Below are positions 1-10,250 of a stretch of 64,000 bases of DNA, in pieces (position 1 is the first letter of the stretch; each line of letters begins with the position of its first letter). A model generated the notes under the pieces. That model saw only the letters and a program-made list of their open reading frames with translations, did no database searches and was not told the origin of the DNA. The translations under genes and the position numbers were made by a program. This DNA comes from Cohaesibacter celericrescens. Lineage in GTDB: Bacteria; Pseudomonadota; Alphaproteobacteria; Rhizobiales; Cohaesibacteraceae. The stretch is from positions 414,402-478,401 of the forward strand of contig NZ_PKUQ01000022.1 in NCBI RefSeq assembly GCF_002866925.1, in the 5' to 3' direction.

Positions 1-223
1 AAACTTTTCTTGCCCCCCTCAAAACAAAAGGGATTCAAATGGTTTTTCTATCCCCTAGAGAGGTAAGGACTTCTGTTTCAAGGTCAAGAAGCTTTGGGAA
101 AGAAACCGCTCTTTTGCTGGGGTCATTTGTTTTAATGGACCACGCCCATTAGTGTGGCATAACACAGTGTGGCCGACTGAACGACGACAAACCACATCGA
201 AATTCAACATCAAAGGCAAGCCA
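1..223. other. Left-edge intergenic region
   Basis: No credible gene lies here; reading frames on both strands lack a ribosome binding site and protein-like composition. Two copies of GTGTGGC lie close together just upstream of the first gene (near 152 and 172), possibly part of its promoter region, but no convincing -35/-10 pair was identified. Confidence 0.4.
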
Positions 224-1270
224 ATGAACACGATCCCCGCACACATGAAGGGCGTATTGATGACCGGATATGGAGGTTTTGAACGCCTCGAAATACGCGA
301 TGATATTGTGGTTCCCTCCCCTGCTCAGGGTGAGGTTTTGGTGCAGGTCAGTGCAGCAGCCGTCAACAACACAGACATCAACACCCGTCTGGGCTGGTAT
401 GCCAAGGACGACGACAATGATGACAAAGCAAGCTGGTCCGGTAGCTCCCTTCAGTTTCCGCGCATACAGGGGGCCGATGTTTGTGGCCATATCGTCGCTG
501 TTGGTCAGGATGTGGCACAGTCGCGCATTGGCGAACGCGTATTGATTGAGCCTTGCATCGTCACCGTCGATCAATCGGGGAGCGAGAGCATTCGCTATTT
601 CGGCTCTGAGATGGATGGTGGATTTGCAGACTATACCGTTATTCCATCCGCCCAGGCGCACAAAATTGAAAGCGATATGACAGCCATTGAGCTGGCATCA
701 TTCCCCTGCTCCTATTCAACGGCCGAGAATATGCTCACGCGGGCGCGCTTGACATCAGGCGAGACAGTTCTGATCACCGGGGCGTCTGGCGGTGTTGGGT
801 CAGCGGCGGTGCAATTGGCCAAAGCAAAAGGCGCCGAAGTCATCGCGGTGACAAGCCCTGCCAAATTTGAAACCCTGCGCACAGCTGGGGCAGACCATGT
901 GCTGGACCGGAATGACGCGATGCTCGATATTCTGGGCACCAACAAAGTCGACGTGGTGATCGATCTTGTTGCTGGTGAAAAATGGCCTGATCTGCTTGAA
1001 GTGTTAAAACCCAAGGGGCGGTATGCCGTCGCGGGCGCTATCGGCGGGGCGTTTGTGACGCTGGATGTTCGCACGCTTTATCTCAAAGATTTGAGCTTTT
1101 TCGGCTGCACAATTCTGGAGCCGGAGGTCTTTCCCAATCTGATCAAACTGATCGAACAGAAAAAGATCAAGCCCCTGGTTTCTGCCACATTCCCGCTTGA
1201 AGAGATCGTTAAGGCACAAGAAGAATTTCTGCGCAAGAACCACACAGGCAAGATTGTTCTGACCCTTTAA
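224..1270 (+). CDS. Zinc-binding-dehydrogenase-family (MDR) NAD(P)-dependent oxidoreductase
   Basis: A 348-residue medium-chain dehydrogenase/reductase. The N-terminal GroES-like half carries the family pattern of a glycine- and proline-rich strand (QGADVCGHIVAVG, about residues 84-96). The C-terminal Rossmann half has the nucleotide-binding loop ITGASGGVGSAAVQLAKAKGAEV (glycines of GASGGVGS). The usual cluster of structural-zinc cysteines is absent, so it is closer to quinone oxidoreductase-like members than to classical alcohol dehydrogenases. The frame is open 24 codons further upstream, but that extension is not conserved-looking; the ATG chosen directly precedes the typical start of the GroES-like fold. 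Substrate unknown. It converges on the methylmalonyl-CoA mutase operon with a shared terminator between them. Confidence 0.85.
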   Translation: MNTIPAHMKGVLMTGYGGFERLEIRDDIVVPSPAQGEVLVQVSAAAVNNTDINTRLGWYAKDDDNDDKASWSGSSLQFPRIQGADVCGHIVAVGQDVAQSRIGERVLIEPCIVTVDQSGSESIRYFGSEMDGGFADYTVIPSAQAHKIESDMTAIELASFPCSYSTAENMLTRARLTSGETVLITGASGGVGSAAVQLAKAKGAEVIAVTSPAKFETLRTAGADHVLDRNDAMLDILGTNKVDVVIDLVAGEKWPDLLEVLKPKGRYAVAGAIGGAFVTLDVRTLYLKDLSFFGCTILEPEVFPNLIKLIEQKKIKPLVSATFPLEEIVKAQEEFLRKNHTGKIVLTL

Positions 1271-1313
1271 AACAGGTGGCTGCATTTCCATTTCCCCCTG
1301 AAACGCGCACAAA

Positions 1314-1338
1314 AAAACCGGGCCATTGGCCCGGTTTT
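1314..1338. terminator. Bidirectional intrinsic terminator
   Basis: Perfect 11-bp inverted repeat (AAAACCGGGCC / GGCCCGGTTTT) with a 3-nt loop. The arms are A-rich on the left and T-rich on the right, so it can terminate both the MDR gene reading right and mutB reading left. Confidence 0.9.
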
Positions 1339-1360
1339 CATTTATCTCAAGCAAGAAAGC

Positions 1361-3520
1361 TTATTCAGCAGTCGTACCGTAACCCAGACGCTTGCTCAGT
1401 TGGTTGAGCAGGTCTACAGCGGCATCAGCGATCACTGTTCCCGGAGGATAGATAGCCGATGCACCAGCGGCATACAAAGCATCATAATCCTGCGGTGGGA
1501 TCACACCACCTGCAACGATCATAATGTCACCGCGGCCTTCATCTTCGAGCACTTTTTTCAAAGCAGGCACCAAGGTCAAGTGACCCGCTGCAAGAGACGA
1601 AGCGGCAACCACATGCACGTCATTTTCGACGGCTTGTCGTCCGGCTTCTTCCGGTGTCTGGAACAACGGCCCGATATCCACATCGAAACCAAGATCAGCA
1701 AAGGCCGAAGCAATCACCTTCTGACCACGATCATGTCCATCCTGCCCCATTTTGGCAATCAGGATACGAGGGCGACGTCCGTCATTTTCTTCGAACGTTT
1801 CGACCAGTTTCTGAACCTTCAGAATCACGTCTGACATTGCACCAACCTCTTTACGATAGACGCCAGAAATGGATTTGATTTCAGCACGGTGACGGCCGAA
1901 GACTTTTTCCATAGCTTCTGTAATCTCACCGACGGTTGCCTTGGCACGTGCGGCTTTAACCGAGAGGTCAAGCAAGTTGCCCTCACCGGTTTTGGCAGAT
2001 TGTGTCAGAGCTTCCAGTGCAGCATCAACATCAGCCTGATTGCGCTCGGCTTTCAGGCGCGCCAGTTTTTCAAGCTGCTGTTTGCGAACTTCAGCATTTT
2101 CGATCTTCAGAACGTCGAGCTGCTCTTCGCTTTCGGGTTTGTATTTGTTCAACCCAACCACAGTCTGTGAGCCACCGTCGATTCGTGCCTGTGTTTTGGC
2201 AGCGGCTTCTTCGATGCGTAATTTAGGAATACCGGCTTCGATGGCTTTTGCCATGCCGCCCAGTTCATCCACTTCCTTGATGTGAGCCAATGCTTTTTCA
2301 GCCAGCTCAGCGGTCAGTTTCTCAACATAGTGAGAGCCGCCCCAAGGATCGACCACTTTGGTGGTGCCACTTTCCTGCTGCAAGAACAGTTGGGTGTTAC
2401 GAGCAATACGGGCAGAGAAGTCAGTTGGCAAAGCCAATGCTTCGTCCAGCGCGTTGGTATGTAGAGACTGGGTATGTCCCTGTGTTGCGCCCATGGCTTC
2501 GATAACCGTACGACCCACGTTGTTGTAAACATCTTGCGCAGTCAAAGACCAACCAGATGTCTGCGAGTGCGTACGCAAAGAGTAGGATTTTGGATTTTTC
2601 GGATCGAACTCTTCCTTGACCAATTTAGCCCAAACAAGACGCGCAGCGCGCATCTTGGCAACTTCCATGAAGAAGTTCATGCCAATAGACCAGAAGAAGG
2701 ATAGGCGCGGTGCAAACGCATCCACATCCAGACCGGTTTTCACACCAGCGCGGATATATTCAATGCCATCGGCGATGGTGTAAGCCAATTCCAAATCGGC
2801 CGTCGCGCCGGCTTCCTGCATATGGTAGCCGGAAATCGAGATCGAGTTGAATTTGGGCATATTGCGCGATGTGTAACCGAAGATGTCGGAAATGATTCGC
2901 ATGGATGGGGTTGGCGGATAGATGTAGGTGTTGCGGACCATGAATTCTTTCAGAATATCATTCTGAATGGTTCCGGCCAGTTTTTCCTGAGACACACCCT
3001 GTTCTTCAGCGGCAATGATATACAGCGCCATAATCGGCAACACAGCGCCGTTCATGGTCATAGACACGGACATTTTGTCCAGCGGAATGCCGTCGAACAA
3101 AGTGCGCATGTCATAGATGCTGTCAATCGCCACACCAGCCATACCAACGTCACCAGGAACGCGAGGATGATCGGAATCATACCCGCGGTGCGTGGCAAGG
3201 TCGAAGGCAATAGAGAGGCCTTTTTGACCAGCGGCAAGGTTGCGGCGATAGAAAGCGTTGGAATCTTCCGCAGTTGAGAAACCGGCATACTGGCGGACGG
3301 TCCAAGGACGCTGGGTATACATGGTGGGATAAGGACCACGCATGAAAGGTGCCAAGCCCGGCCAAGTGTTCAGGAAGTCCAGTGAGGCAATGTCGCTCTC
3401 GGTATAGACATCTTTAACATCAATGCCTTCTGGCGTGTGCCAAATGGCGTCTGACCCTTTGGCAGCTGGGCCAGCTGGCTTATATGCAATATCGGCAAAA
3501 TTAGGGATCTTGCTCATCAT
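1361..3520 (-). CDS. mutB: Methylmalonyl-CoA mutase, large (catalytic, B12-binding) subunit
   Basis: A 719-residue protein that isomerises (R)-methylmalonyl-CoA to succinyl-CoA with adenosylcobalamin, in the cytoplasm, the last step of propionyl-CoA assimilation. The N-terminal TIM barrel begins after the signature [19 protein letters not shown] (about residues 62-80). The C-terminal cobalamin domain carries the DxHxxG motif as DGHDRG near residue 597, followed by the conserved SSLAAGH and AGGVIPP stretches. Length is normal for the family. It is the second gene of an operon, about 10 bases after mutA. Two adjacent ATGs follow GGAG; the second (3517) has the better spacing. The companion GTPase MeaB is encoded about 14 kb away. 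Confidence 0.97.
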   Translation of the reverse strand: MMSKIPNFADIAYKPAGPAAKGSDAIWHTPEGIDVKDVYTESDIASLDFLNTWPGLAPFMRGPYPTMYTQRPWTVRQYAGFSTAEDSNAFYRRNLAAGQKGLSIAFDLATHRGYDSDHPRVPGDVGMAGVAIDSIYDMRTLFDGIPLDKMSVSMTMNGAVLPIMALYIIAAEEQGVSQEKLAGTIQNDILKEFMVRNTYIYPPTPSMRIISDIFGYTSRNMPKFNSISISGYHMQEAGATADLELAYTIADGIEYIRAGVKTGLDVDAFAPRLSFFWSIGMNFFMEVAKMRAARLVWAKLVKEEFDPKNPKSYSLRTHSQTSGWSLTAQDVYNNVGRTVIEAMGATQGHTQSLHTNALDEALALPTDFSARIARNTQLFLQQESGTTKVVDPWGGSHYVEKLTAELAEKALAHIKEVDELGGMAKAIEAGIPKLRIEEAAAKTQARIDGGSQTVVGLNKYKPESEEQLDVLKIENAEVRKQQLEKLARLKAERNQADVDAALEALTQSAKTGEGNLLDLSVKAARAKATVGEITEAMEKVFGRHRAEIKSISGVYRKEVGAMSDVILKVQKLVETFEENDGRRPRILIAKMGQDGHDRGQKVIASAFADLGFDVDIGPLFQTPEEAGRQAVENDVHVVAASSLAAGHLTLVPALKKVLEDEGRGDIMIVAGGVIPPQDYDALYAAGASAIYPPGTVIADAAVDLLNQLSKRLGYGTTAE

Positions 3521-3529
3521 TCCGACTCC

Positions 3530-5386
3530 TTAGCCCTGTGCCTGAGGGGCAATGCCCAGCTCTGCGTGAATTTTATTAAGCTCCGCGAGAACGTCGCAGC
3601 TTTCGAATGCGTAGGCGTCGACACCAGCGGCAGAGAGGGCTTCCATCAGGTCTTTAGGCCGACCTGCCAGATAGACCATTTTCGCGCCAGCAGCTTTCAA
3701 GCCTTTGGCAAGGTCTGCTCCCCGCTCCTCATACAATCCATCCGGACCAACGAGACAAGCGATTGAGGAACCAGATGCCTTGAAGGCCTCGACGGCAGCA
3801 TCGTTTTCGGTAAAGCCTTTGTCCGATAGCGCGCGGATGCCACCGGCTTCAAAGAAGTTCTTGGCCCAAGTGGAACGAGCGGTAAAGTCCGCGATGCGGC
3901 CCATATTGGCAAAGAATACGGTTGGCACGCCAGCCGCTTTCGCTGCAGCGCGTAGTGCTTCATAGGGTTCAGAAATGCGAACCACTTTAAGGGCTGTGCA
4001 TTTTTCACCCTCGGCAAGCTCAGGAGCGGCCAAAGGAGCCACATCAAGAACCTCAACGTCTGCTTCATCGATATTGGGGAAAGCAGAAGCACCGGTCAGA
4101 GACGCTCTGCGTGTCGCAATCAACTTGTTGCGAGCGGCATTGGACTTGGCGATTTCATCGACAAGCAAGCCTGCTTTCAAAGCCTGAACCATGTTGCCGG
4201 CTTGTTCAATCGTTTGGAACAATGCCCATGCTTTGCTGCCCATCTCGTCTGTCCAGCTTTCAACAAAGCCAGAACCCGCAGCAGGGTCAGTCACACGGTA
4301 AAGGTTTGATTCTTCCAGCAGCATGGTCTGCAAATTGCGTGCAATCCGACGAGCCAAAGGATCTGGCAAACCGTGAGTCAATGTGTGTGGCAAGATGCAA
4401 ACACTGTCTGCCCCACCAACACCGGCAGCGAAGGCTGCTGTCGTGGCGCGCAGAATGTTCACAGCAGGATCCAAACGGGTCATCATGGCCCAAGATGTTT
4501 CTGCGTGAATGTGAAGCGGAACAAAATCCACGCCAGCTGCATGCATCAAATTGGCCCAAAGATGGCGCATCGCGCGCATTTTGGAAAGAGACCCAAACTG
4601 GTTGGTTTCAGCTGAAAGCGTCACATCAATGGAAGCGAGTGCTTCGGACGCGTCGAAACCGGCAGCTTCCAGAACACGCCAATATTCAGCAATGGTGGCA
4701 ACCACAGCACCCAACTCCTGGGCTTCAGAGGCGCCGGCATTATGATAGGGACGTCCATCAACGGTGATGAATGGTCCTTTGAAACCTTTGGACTTGAGAC
4801 CCTTGATTGTTTCAATCATTGCTGCGGATCGTCCGGCCCAGTCAGGAGCCATCGTTCCCGTCGAAGCAAATGTGCCAATGGGGTCCAGTCCGAAAGAAAC
4901 TTTCAGAGAAGAAGCATCCAAGCCTTTGTCTGCGACAAAGTCGGCAAAAGCATTGGCGGCAATCTCGCCGCTCGCTCCACCTTCAAGGCGGACACTGACA
5001 AGATCAAGCATAACGCCATCAAGTGCCTTAGCGAGGCTTTCCTTGTTGGCGGCAAGACCAAAGCCATGTGCGCTGGCGCAACCGACAAAAGGAATCGACA
5101 GCATGTTCGCGCCGTTGCTTAGGTCTGTCAGCAATTGCTCGTTGGCTTTGTCTGCATCAGGATGATCCACTCTTTGACTGACAGCCCAAGGGAGATCTTC
5201 AGGGCGCATCGCCAAAGGCGTTTTTCCTGAGGCACGTTCATAGATCGGGTCTATCTTTGTGCCATCAACAGTCGTGGTAGATATGCGGGAAAGAGGTTGT
5301 CCCTTGAGGGCTTTCTCGGCTACGGCAACCCATTCATCATGGGAATAGCCGGGAAAAGTCTCGGTAATCCTCAGAGCATCGCTCAT
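3530..5386 (-). CDS. mutA: Methylmalonyl-CoA mutase, small subunit
   Basis: A 618-residue paralogue of the large subunit that forms the heterodimer with it. The barrel part aligns in order with MutB (for example the stretch AETNQFGSLSKMRAMRHLWAN). The C-terminal cobalamin-like domain lacks the DxHxxG lower-ligand motif: the corresponding place reads FFANMGRIADFTARST. That is expected for the non-catalytic subunit. The ATG is preceded by GGAG at 9 bases. It is the first gene of the mutA-mutB operon, with a 790-base leader region upstream. No cobalamin riboswitch was recognised there. Confidence 0.95.
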   Translation of the reverse strand: MSDALRITETFPGYSHDEWVAVAEKALKGQPLSRISTTTVDGTKIDPIYERASGKTPLAMRPEDLPWAVSQRVDHPDADKANEQLLTDLSNGANMLSIPFVGCASAHGFGLAANKESLAKALDGVMLDLVSVRLEGGASGEIAANAFADFVADKGLDASSLKVSFGLDPIGTFASTGTMAPDWAGRSAAMIETIKGLKSKGFKGPFITVDGRPYHNAGASEAQELGAVVATIAEYWRVLEAAGFDASEALASIDVTLSAETNQFGSLSKMRAMRHLWANLMHAAGVDFVPLHIHAETSWAMMTRLDPAVNILRATTAAFAAGVGGADSVCILPHTLTHGLPDPLARRIARNLQTMLLEESNLYRVTDPAAGSGFVESWTDEMGSKAWALFQTIEQAGNMVQALKAGLLVDEIAKSNAARNKLIATRRASLTGASAFPNIDEADVEVLDVAPLAAPELAEGEKCTALKVVRISEPYEALRAAAKAAGVPTVFFANMGRIADFTARSTWAKNFFEAGGIRALSDKGFTENDAAVEAFKASGSSIACLVGPDGLYEERGADLAKGLKAAGAKMVYLAGRPKDLMEALSAAGVDAYAFESCDVLAELNKIHAELGIAPQAQG

Positions 5387-6173
5387 CGTGTTCGCTCCAA
5401 ATTGTTAAAGTCGAGATAAGAACTACGCGGCTGGCACTTCAATCTCCGACCCATGATCAAGTTTCCCAAGCGCGATGTCTTATGCTCACAAAAAGACTCA
5501 ACGCGCTTATTCTTACTTATGCGAATGTCCGCGATAATATCCAAAATGAAATTGAACGCTTTGTTCTATCTCATACTATCGTCCAAAATTTAAAATCATT
5601 TTGGGGCGAACAATCCCTTCGTTCCGAGCCGTTATGCTAGCGAGGTCGACGGTAACATGGCAAGATCGGGATACACATAAGGGTTTAAAAGGCAGCGTGC
5701 CGCTTCGCAAGCTGGCCGAATGGTCCTGTTTGGTAAAGCAATCAGTCAATTCTTTGATGTTTTCCATGTAAGTTCCCCGCCACAAACGAGGACGCAACCA
5801 AGCAATTCTGGCAACAGGTTCCATCGAATCGAACGAGAGGTTTGGGCAACGCATAACCAGCACAGGCATAAACTATCTTTGGGATCCAGGAAATTTCTCC
5901 ACAATTTTACCTAGCTTTGTCGCATGAGCGTGACAAATATTGGACAATATTAACAATACCCAACCCTTGTTCATGGATTTGCAGACAATACCCCCGCTTT
6001 TGGGTTGCCCACCTGTCGACAATCGTTCAATGTCAGCTTGGGTAAATATGGGTAAAGCGACAGGTTTTCAGCGTTGATTGCAATCAGCGTTGACTTTGCT
6101 GTTGTGTCTAAATTTCGTGGTGCGTCCCGTTAGACCGCCGTAACAGCAACACAAAATTTGCAGTTTATAATTC
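5387..6173. other. Long divergent intergenic region between mutA and a LuxR-type gene
   Basis: About 790 bases with no credible gene. Near the luxR side there are two short A/T-rich palindromic copies of AATATT (about 5938-5953), a direct repeat GGGTAAA at 6040 and 6050 (10-base period), and ACCTGT at 6011 facing ACAGGT at 6060. These may be regulator sites, but none matches a known operator well. It must contain promoters for both flanking units. Confidence 0.5.
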
Positions 6174-6914
6174 ATGAATGACCCCCTTTTGGGCAATGCC
6201 AAAAATGCGCTTTTGTTCGAAAATGCAGGCTCAACCCCTGTGGAATTTTTCGAAAGTGCCGCAAATCATTTCCGGTCCATTGGAGCGGAGCATATCCTAG
6301 TCACAGGTCTCCCTCTTCCGGGTAAAGACCTCAGCAAGCTCGTCTTATTTCAGCAATGGGGCGAAACAGAATTATCTCCATCTCAACTCGTTCATATCTA
6401 TGGCAATGATCCGCTTTTGCGTAGAGTGGCTGTTTTAAACAAGCCCACTAAATGGCGATTTGGTGACAGTGAAAATAGCTGGCTGCATAAATCTGCACTC
6501 GTGAATATTTTACTGAGAAGTGCAGTCCCGCCGCGGTCCTATCAATCTTTTATTGGCATTCATATCCACCACTTCAATCACTTGCAGGTGGCTATATGTA
6601 TTGCAGGTGAAACTCTGGATGTTAAAGCCCGTTCGCTCGAAGAAATAACCAGCAGTTTGCAGTATGAATTGAAAGAGATGCATGCAATCAGCCCATTGGT
6701 GACCAATCGGCCAGGTGAGTTATCGCGACGAGAAAAGCTTGTCCTCGCCTTGACAGCAGAGGGGAAGACCGCTGGTAGCATCGCTGATGAATTGCAGATC
6801 TCACAACGCACCGTGCATGCTCACTTGCAGAATGCGGCGGAGAAAATGCAAGCCTCCAACAAAACCCAGACGGTTGTGGAGGCAATGCGCTATGGACAAA
6901 TCCAGCTATACTAA
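6174..6914 (+). CDS. LuxR-family transcriptional regulator (solo, autoinducer-domain-like N-terminus)
   Basis: A 246-residue regulator. The C-terminal LuxR/GerE helix-turn-helix is clear (from LSRREKLVLALTAEGKTAGS to the recognition helix ISQRTVHAHLQNAAEKM, about residues 181-225). The N-terminal ~165 residues have the length and alpha/beta alternation of an acyl-homoserine-lactone-binding domain (WRFGD, HHFNHLQVAICI), but the invariant ligand-binding tryptophan/tyrosine/aspartate set cannot be confirmed by eye. No luxI synthase is nearby, so it would be a solo receptor. There is no good Shine-Dalgarno sequence before the ATG. It ends in its own strong terminator. Confidence 0.8.
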   Translation: MNDPLLGNAKNALLFENAGSTPVEFFESAANHFRSIGAEHILVTGLPLPGKDLSKLVLFQQWGETELSPSQLVHIYGNDPLLRRVAVLNKPTKWRFGDSENSWLHKSALVNILLRSAVPPRSYQSFIGIHIHHFNHLQVAICIAGETLDVKARSLEEITSSLQYELKEMHAISPLVTNRPGELSRREKLVLALTAEGKTAGSIADELQISQRTVHAHLQNAAEKMQASNKTQTVVEAMRYGQIQLY

Positions 6915-7020
6915 GTCGTTGGAGTTCTTCTTTTGGCACAGCTAAAAACCCAACGAAGACCGACCTCAAGAATCATGCGTCTTGAATGAACGACAATAGA
7001 TTGGGTTCAATCGAAAGCTA

Positions 7021-7062
7021 AAACACAAAAGCCAACGCAGCACCGCGTTGGCTTTTGTGTTT
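7021..7062. terminator. Strong intrinsic terminator after the LuxR-type gene
   Basis: Perfect 18-bp inverted repeat (arms 7021-7038 and 7045-7062) with a 6-nt loop. The arms are A-rich at the outer left and T-rich at the outer right, so it can work in both directions. Confidence 0.9.
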
Positions 7063-7142
7063 ATAGTGCCATTGGGTTGGATCATCCCAAATCACAAGCG
7101 GTGCTCAATTGGCAATCGCTTGACACATCCATCATATTCGAA

Positions 7143-7200
7143 TCTTTGATGTTCTGGTGGTTTGACACCAATGCGTCAAACCACCACACATTCTTTGATG
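7143..7200. repeat. 12-bp inverted repeat bracketed by 9-bp direct repeats
   Basis: A perfect 12-bp inverted repeat (TGGTGGTTTGAC, 7155-7166, and its complement at 7175-7186, 8-nt loop) is bracketed by direct repeats TCTTTGATG at 7143-7151 and 7192-7200. It lies downstream of the DUF4332 gene reading left. There is no T-run, so a plain terminator is unlikely. Confidence 0.6.
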
Positions 7201-7280
7201 GAAGAAATACAGAAACATTTTATTGCCTTATAGTAACAACCCGCAAAATATCGAGGGATACAAATGTTTCGTTCTGTCCA

Positions 7281-7691
7281 TTAGTAGGTCATCATAGGGG
7301 GCAATTCTTTGGCTTGTGCCACCCATTTTTCAACGTTGCTCTGCGCAGGAACCTGACGAACAAGTTTTTTCTCGTCATTGGCTTCCTTCATGGCTTTGGT
7401 CAGATTGGCGGCATTGCGATTGCGCAATTCTTTGACCGTATCCACTCCTGCAGCTTCCAGCAGTTCAGAATATTCTTCTCCGACACCTTTGATGCGCATC
7501 AGGTCGGACATATTCGCCCATTTCAGAATACGCTTGTGATCGATTTCGGTTTCTTCTTCCAGTGCCTTGCGGCCAACAGCATCTTTGGCGCGTTCAAGAT
7601 ATTTCTTGGTATTGGAAATCCCAACCGCTTTGAGCTTCTCAGCGTAGGTTGGACCAATGCCTTCGATCTTCGCTATAGGATATGATGACAT
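7281..7691 (-). CDS. DUF4332 domain protein (helix-hairpin-helix-like)
   Basis: A 136-residue soluble, charged protein made of two tandem helix-hairpin-helix-like units. The first has the motif IEGIGPTYAEKLKAVGI (residues 9-25) and the second MRIKGVGEEYSELLEAAGV (about 65-83). This matches the DUF4332 family, whose role is unknown; the HhH motif suggests nucleic-acid binding or a structural role. AGGAGGC precedes the ATG by a few bases. It stands alone, with the DUF2267-like gene about 140 bases upstream on the same strand. Confidence 0.8.
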   Translation of the reverse strand: MSSYPIAKIEGIGPTYAEKLKAVGISNTKKYLERAKDAVGRKALEEETEIDHKRILKWANMSDLMRIKGVGEEYSELLEAAGVDTVKELRNRNAANLTKAMKEANDEKKLVRQVPAQSNVEKWVAQAKELPPMMTY

Positions 7692-7832
7692 GTATGCCTC
7701 CTTGTTTGCTGCCCGCAGGCTTTGTCTCTTGGTGCCAGTTCGCCCGAATTATTGACAGCTGACACAATGCACTTTTGCCATAAACAGCTTGTGACAAAAA
7801 AATACGACCCGCAAGGGCTGCATTCGTAAAAT

Positions 7833-8219
7833 TTACAAGATTTGGCTTAGGCCGGGTACGGCAGCCACGATTTCATCAACGACACTCTCGTCGACATTTT
7901 CTTTCGCAGCGGCAACAAGTTCACCGGCAACAGATTGAACTTCACCCATCCCCAGTCCGGCGCTAGTGAGTTCATTCATAGCGGCCATTGCACCACCCAT
8001 TCCGCCCAAGGACCCCATTAAACCGCCCAGAAGACCACCGCCACTGGATTCTGTTGGCGCATCCATCAAATCCGATACCCCCAACGCTTCAACCAACTGG
8101 CTCATCTTACCCTCTGGTGCTTCTTTCGCGAGGAAGTTAAGAATGATTTTTACCGCTGTCTGCGCCATTTCTTCAGAAATACCGGCAGCTGCCGCGACGC
8201 GAGAAATAATCTGTTCCAT
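7833..8219 (-). CDS. Small DUF2267-like protein with glycine/methionine-rich linker
   Basis: A 128-residue protein. An N-terminal helical part (ISRVAAAAGISEEMAQTAVK) is followed by a Gly/Met-rich linker (LLGGLMGSLGGMGGAM) and a C-terminal acidic helical part ending VPGLSQIL. The N-terminal part resembles DUF2267-type proteins, whose function is unknown. The start chosen is the ATG 7 bases after GGAG; the longer frame begins with a TTG inside that Shine-Dalgarno region and is rejected. No signal peptide or membrane span. Confidence 0.7.
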   Translation of the reverse strand: MEQIISRVAAAAGISEEMAQTAVKIILNFLAKEAPEGKMSQLVEALGVSDLMDAPTESSGGGLLGGLMGSLGGMGGAMAAMNELTSAGLGMGEVQSVAGELVAAAKENVDESVVDEIVAAVPGLSQIL

Positions 8220-8583
8220 ATCCGTCTCCAAAATTCGTCCCGATTCGGAACCTTACGTTAGCGTTAGCCTACACCAGACTTTTCCGAACACAAGCCGCAG
8301 ATGCACGGATATTCGACACAAGTCTTATTGGCGCACCATCAACGCAACACCTTATATATATGTCGCTATTTCTGACATGCCGGTTGCGGCCTCGTAGCAA
8401 GAGCCGTAAAAGATTCAGTAGGGTTCGACCCAAGCAGCTCTGGACAAGCAATATATATAGATGAATGAATGGAAACTGAATGGGTCAATAAGAATGCATT
8501 GTGCGCAATGTCATTCCAGTGGACGTCGCCATTGATAAGCACTTCACTTGGCTGCGATGAGGCAAAAAGGATCACGGGACAGC
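8220..8583. other. Divergent intergenic region
   Basis: About 360 bases between the DUF2267-like gene and the HerA-like ATPase gene. It contains a tandem GTTAGC (8258 and 8264 region) and two TATATATA stretches, which are possible promoter elements. No gene or structured RNA was recognised. Confidence 0.4.
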
Positions 8584-10173
8584 ATGTTACAGGATGATAA
8601 AGTTTATCTCGGCACGTCTTTTCTAACGGATGCCGATGGGATCGAGACCAGTCAACCCGAGTATCTCAACCTCAGACTGGCCAACCGCCACGGCCTGATC
8701 ACCGGAGCCACGGGGACGGGCAAAACGGTTTCTTTGCAAATTCTGACCGAAGGTTTTTCCGCCGCTGGAGTGCCCGTTTTTTGCGCTGACGTCAAAGGCG
8801 ATTTATCCGGATTAGCGGTAGCAGGCGAACCCAAAGATTTCTTGGCCAAACGCGCCGAGAAAATCGGTTTTGCAGACGAGTATGAATATGGGTCTGTGCC
8901 TACCGTTTTCTGGGATCTGTTCGGCGAACAAGGACATCCTGTCCGCACAACGATTACCGATATGGGGCCTCTGCTTCTGGCGCGCCTTTTGGGGCTGAAC
9001 GATACGCAGGAAGGTGTTTTGAACATCGCGTTCAAGTTGGCCGATGATGAAGGCATGCTGCTGTTGGATCTCAAGGATCTGCGGTCCTTATTGATTAATA
9101 TGGACGAACGCCGCAAGGAGCTCTCTGCTGCCTATGGTAATATTTCGTCGTCGTCCATTGGCGCAATCCAACGTGATTTGCTGGTTTTGGAACAACAGGG
9201 TGCGGAAGACTTCTTTGGCGAAAGTGCGCTTGATATTCTAGATTTGATGCGGACGACCCGTGATGGACGCGGCGTTGTATCTATTTTGGCCGCTGACAAG
9301 CTGATGCAGTCCCCTCGCCTCTATGCCACCTTTTTGTTGTGGCTACTTTCGGAGTTATTCGAGGAATTGCCCGAGGTTGGCGATAGGGATCGTCCGCGTT
9401 TGGTGTTTTTCTTTGATGAGGCTCACTTGCTCTTTGACGACGCTCCTAAAATTCTCGTTGAAAAAGTCGAACAGGTGGTCAAACTTATCCGGTCCAAGGG
9501 CGTCGGCGTCTATTTTGTTACGCAAAACCCGCTGGATGTGCCCGATGGCGTGCTGTCTCAACTTGGCAACCGCGTGCAACATGCGTTGCGGGCCTTTACC
9601 CCGCGCGACCAAAAAGCTGTAAAGGTGGCGGCTGACACGTTCCGCCCCAATCCGGGCCTGGATACCCGTCAGGTCATCATGGAAATGGGAGTTGGTGAGG
9701 CGCTTGTGTCGACCCTGATGAAAAAGGGCGTGCCGTCGATGGTGCAACAGACCCTCATTCGGCCACCAAGCTCTCGTCTGGGTCCATTAACACCAGCTGA
9801 GCGCAAAGCCGTGATCAATGAAAGCCCGATTCTGGGCATATATGACAAACTGATCGATCGCGAAAGCGCGTTTGAAATTCTTACGAAAAAGGCCGAAGAA
9901 AAGGTTAAACGGGAAGAAGAACAGCGCGAAGAAGAGGACCGTCAGCGTGAAGCAAAGGGACGAATGAAGAAAAGCCGCACAGGCTTTACGCTGCCAGATT
10001 TTGGCCGCGATGATACTCCCAGCAAAAAATCTCGCAAAAAGACCACAACCCGCCGCTCCAATCGCCAAAGCGTTGCAGAAACAGCAATGAAGTCGATCGC
10101 CCGCTCGGTCGCCTCTTCATTGGGCCGAGCCTTGGTGCGAGGCATTTTGGGCAGTCTCAAAAGCGGACGTTAG
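8584..10173 (+). CDS. HerA-like / DUF853 family P-loop ATPase (YjgR-like)
   Basis: A 529-residue cytoplasmic ATPase of the FtsK/HerA superfamily. The Walker A loop GATGTGKT lies near residue 40 and a Walker B with hydrophobic strand [11 protein letters not shown] near residue 278. A conserved [12 protein letters not shown] sensor region follows. The C-terminal ~90 residues are highly charged, beginning with [18 protein letters not shown] and ending in a basic tail. These proteins resemble DNA translocases, but the physiological role of the stand-alone YjgR group is not established. The longest frame opens with a TTG at 8548; the ATG at 8584 (preceded by GGGA) or the one at 8557 is more likely. 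Confidence 0.88.
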   Translation: MLQDDKVYLGTSFLTDADGIETSQPEYLNLRLANRHGLITGATGTGKTVSLQILTEGFSAAGVPVFCADVKGDLSGLAVAGEPKDFLAKRAEKIGFADEYEYGSVPTVFWDLFGEQGHPVRTTITDMGPLLLARLLGLNDTQEGVLNIAFKLADDEGMLLLDLKDLRSLLINMDERRKELSAAYGNISSSSIGAIQRDLLVLEQQGAEDFFGESALDILDLMRTTRDGRGVVSILAADKLMQSPRLYATFLLWLLSELFEELPEVGDRDRPRLVFFFDEAHLLFDDAPKILVEKVEQVVKLIRSKGVGVYFVTQNPLDVPDGVLSQLGNRVQHALRAFTPRDQKAVKVAADTFRPNPGLDTRQVIMEMGVGEALVSTLMKKGVPSMVQQTLIRPPSSRLGPLTPAERKAVINESPILGIYDKLIDRESAFEILTKKAEEKVKREEEQREEEDRQREAKGRMKKSRTGFTLPDFGRDDTPSKKSRKKTTTRRSNRQSVAETAMKSIARSVASSLGRALVRGILGSLKSGR

Positions 10174-10250
10174 TCTTGTAGCAAGTCTTTGTTAACCTTA
10201 TACATTTGATCTGGTGAATATTTACCGATTGCAAGGGTTTATAACGCAGA

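Noticed and set aside
6011-6065. ACCTGT ... ACAGGT pair as a lux box upstream of the LuxR-type gene
   Set aside because: The halves are about 50 bases apart; a lux box is one contiguous ~20-base palindrome.
5387-6173. Cobalamin riboswitch in the mutA leader
   Set aside because: No B12-box-like conserved sequence was found.
7143-7200. Terminator for the DUF4332 gene
   Set aside because: No T-run after the stem on the relevant strand and unusual flanking direct repeats.
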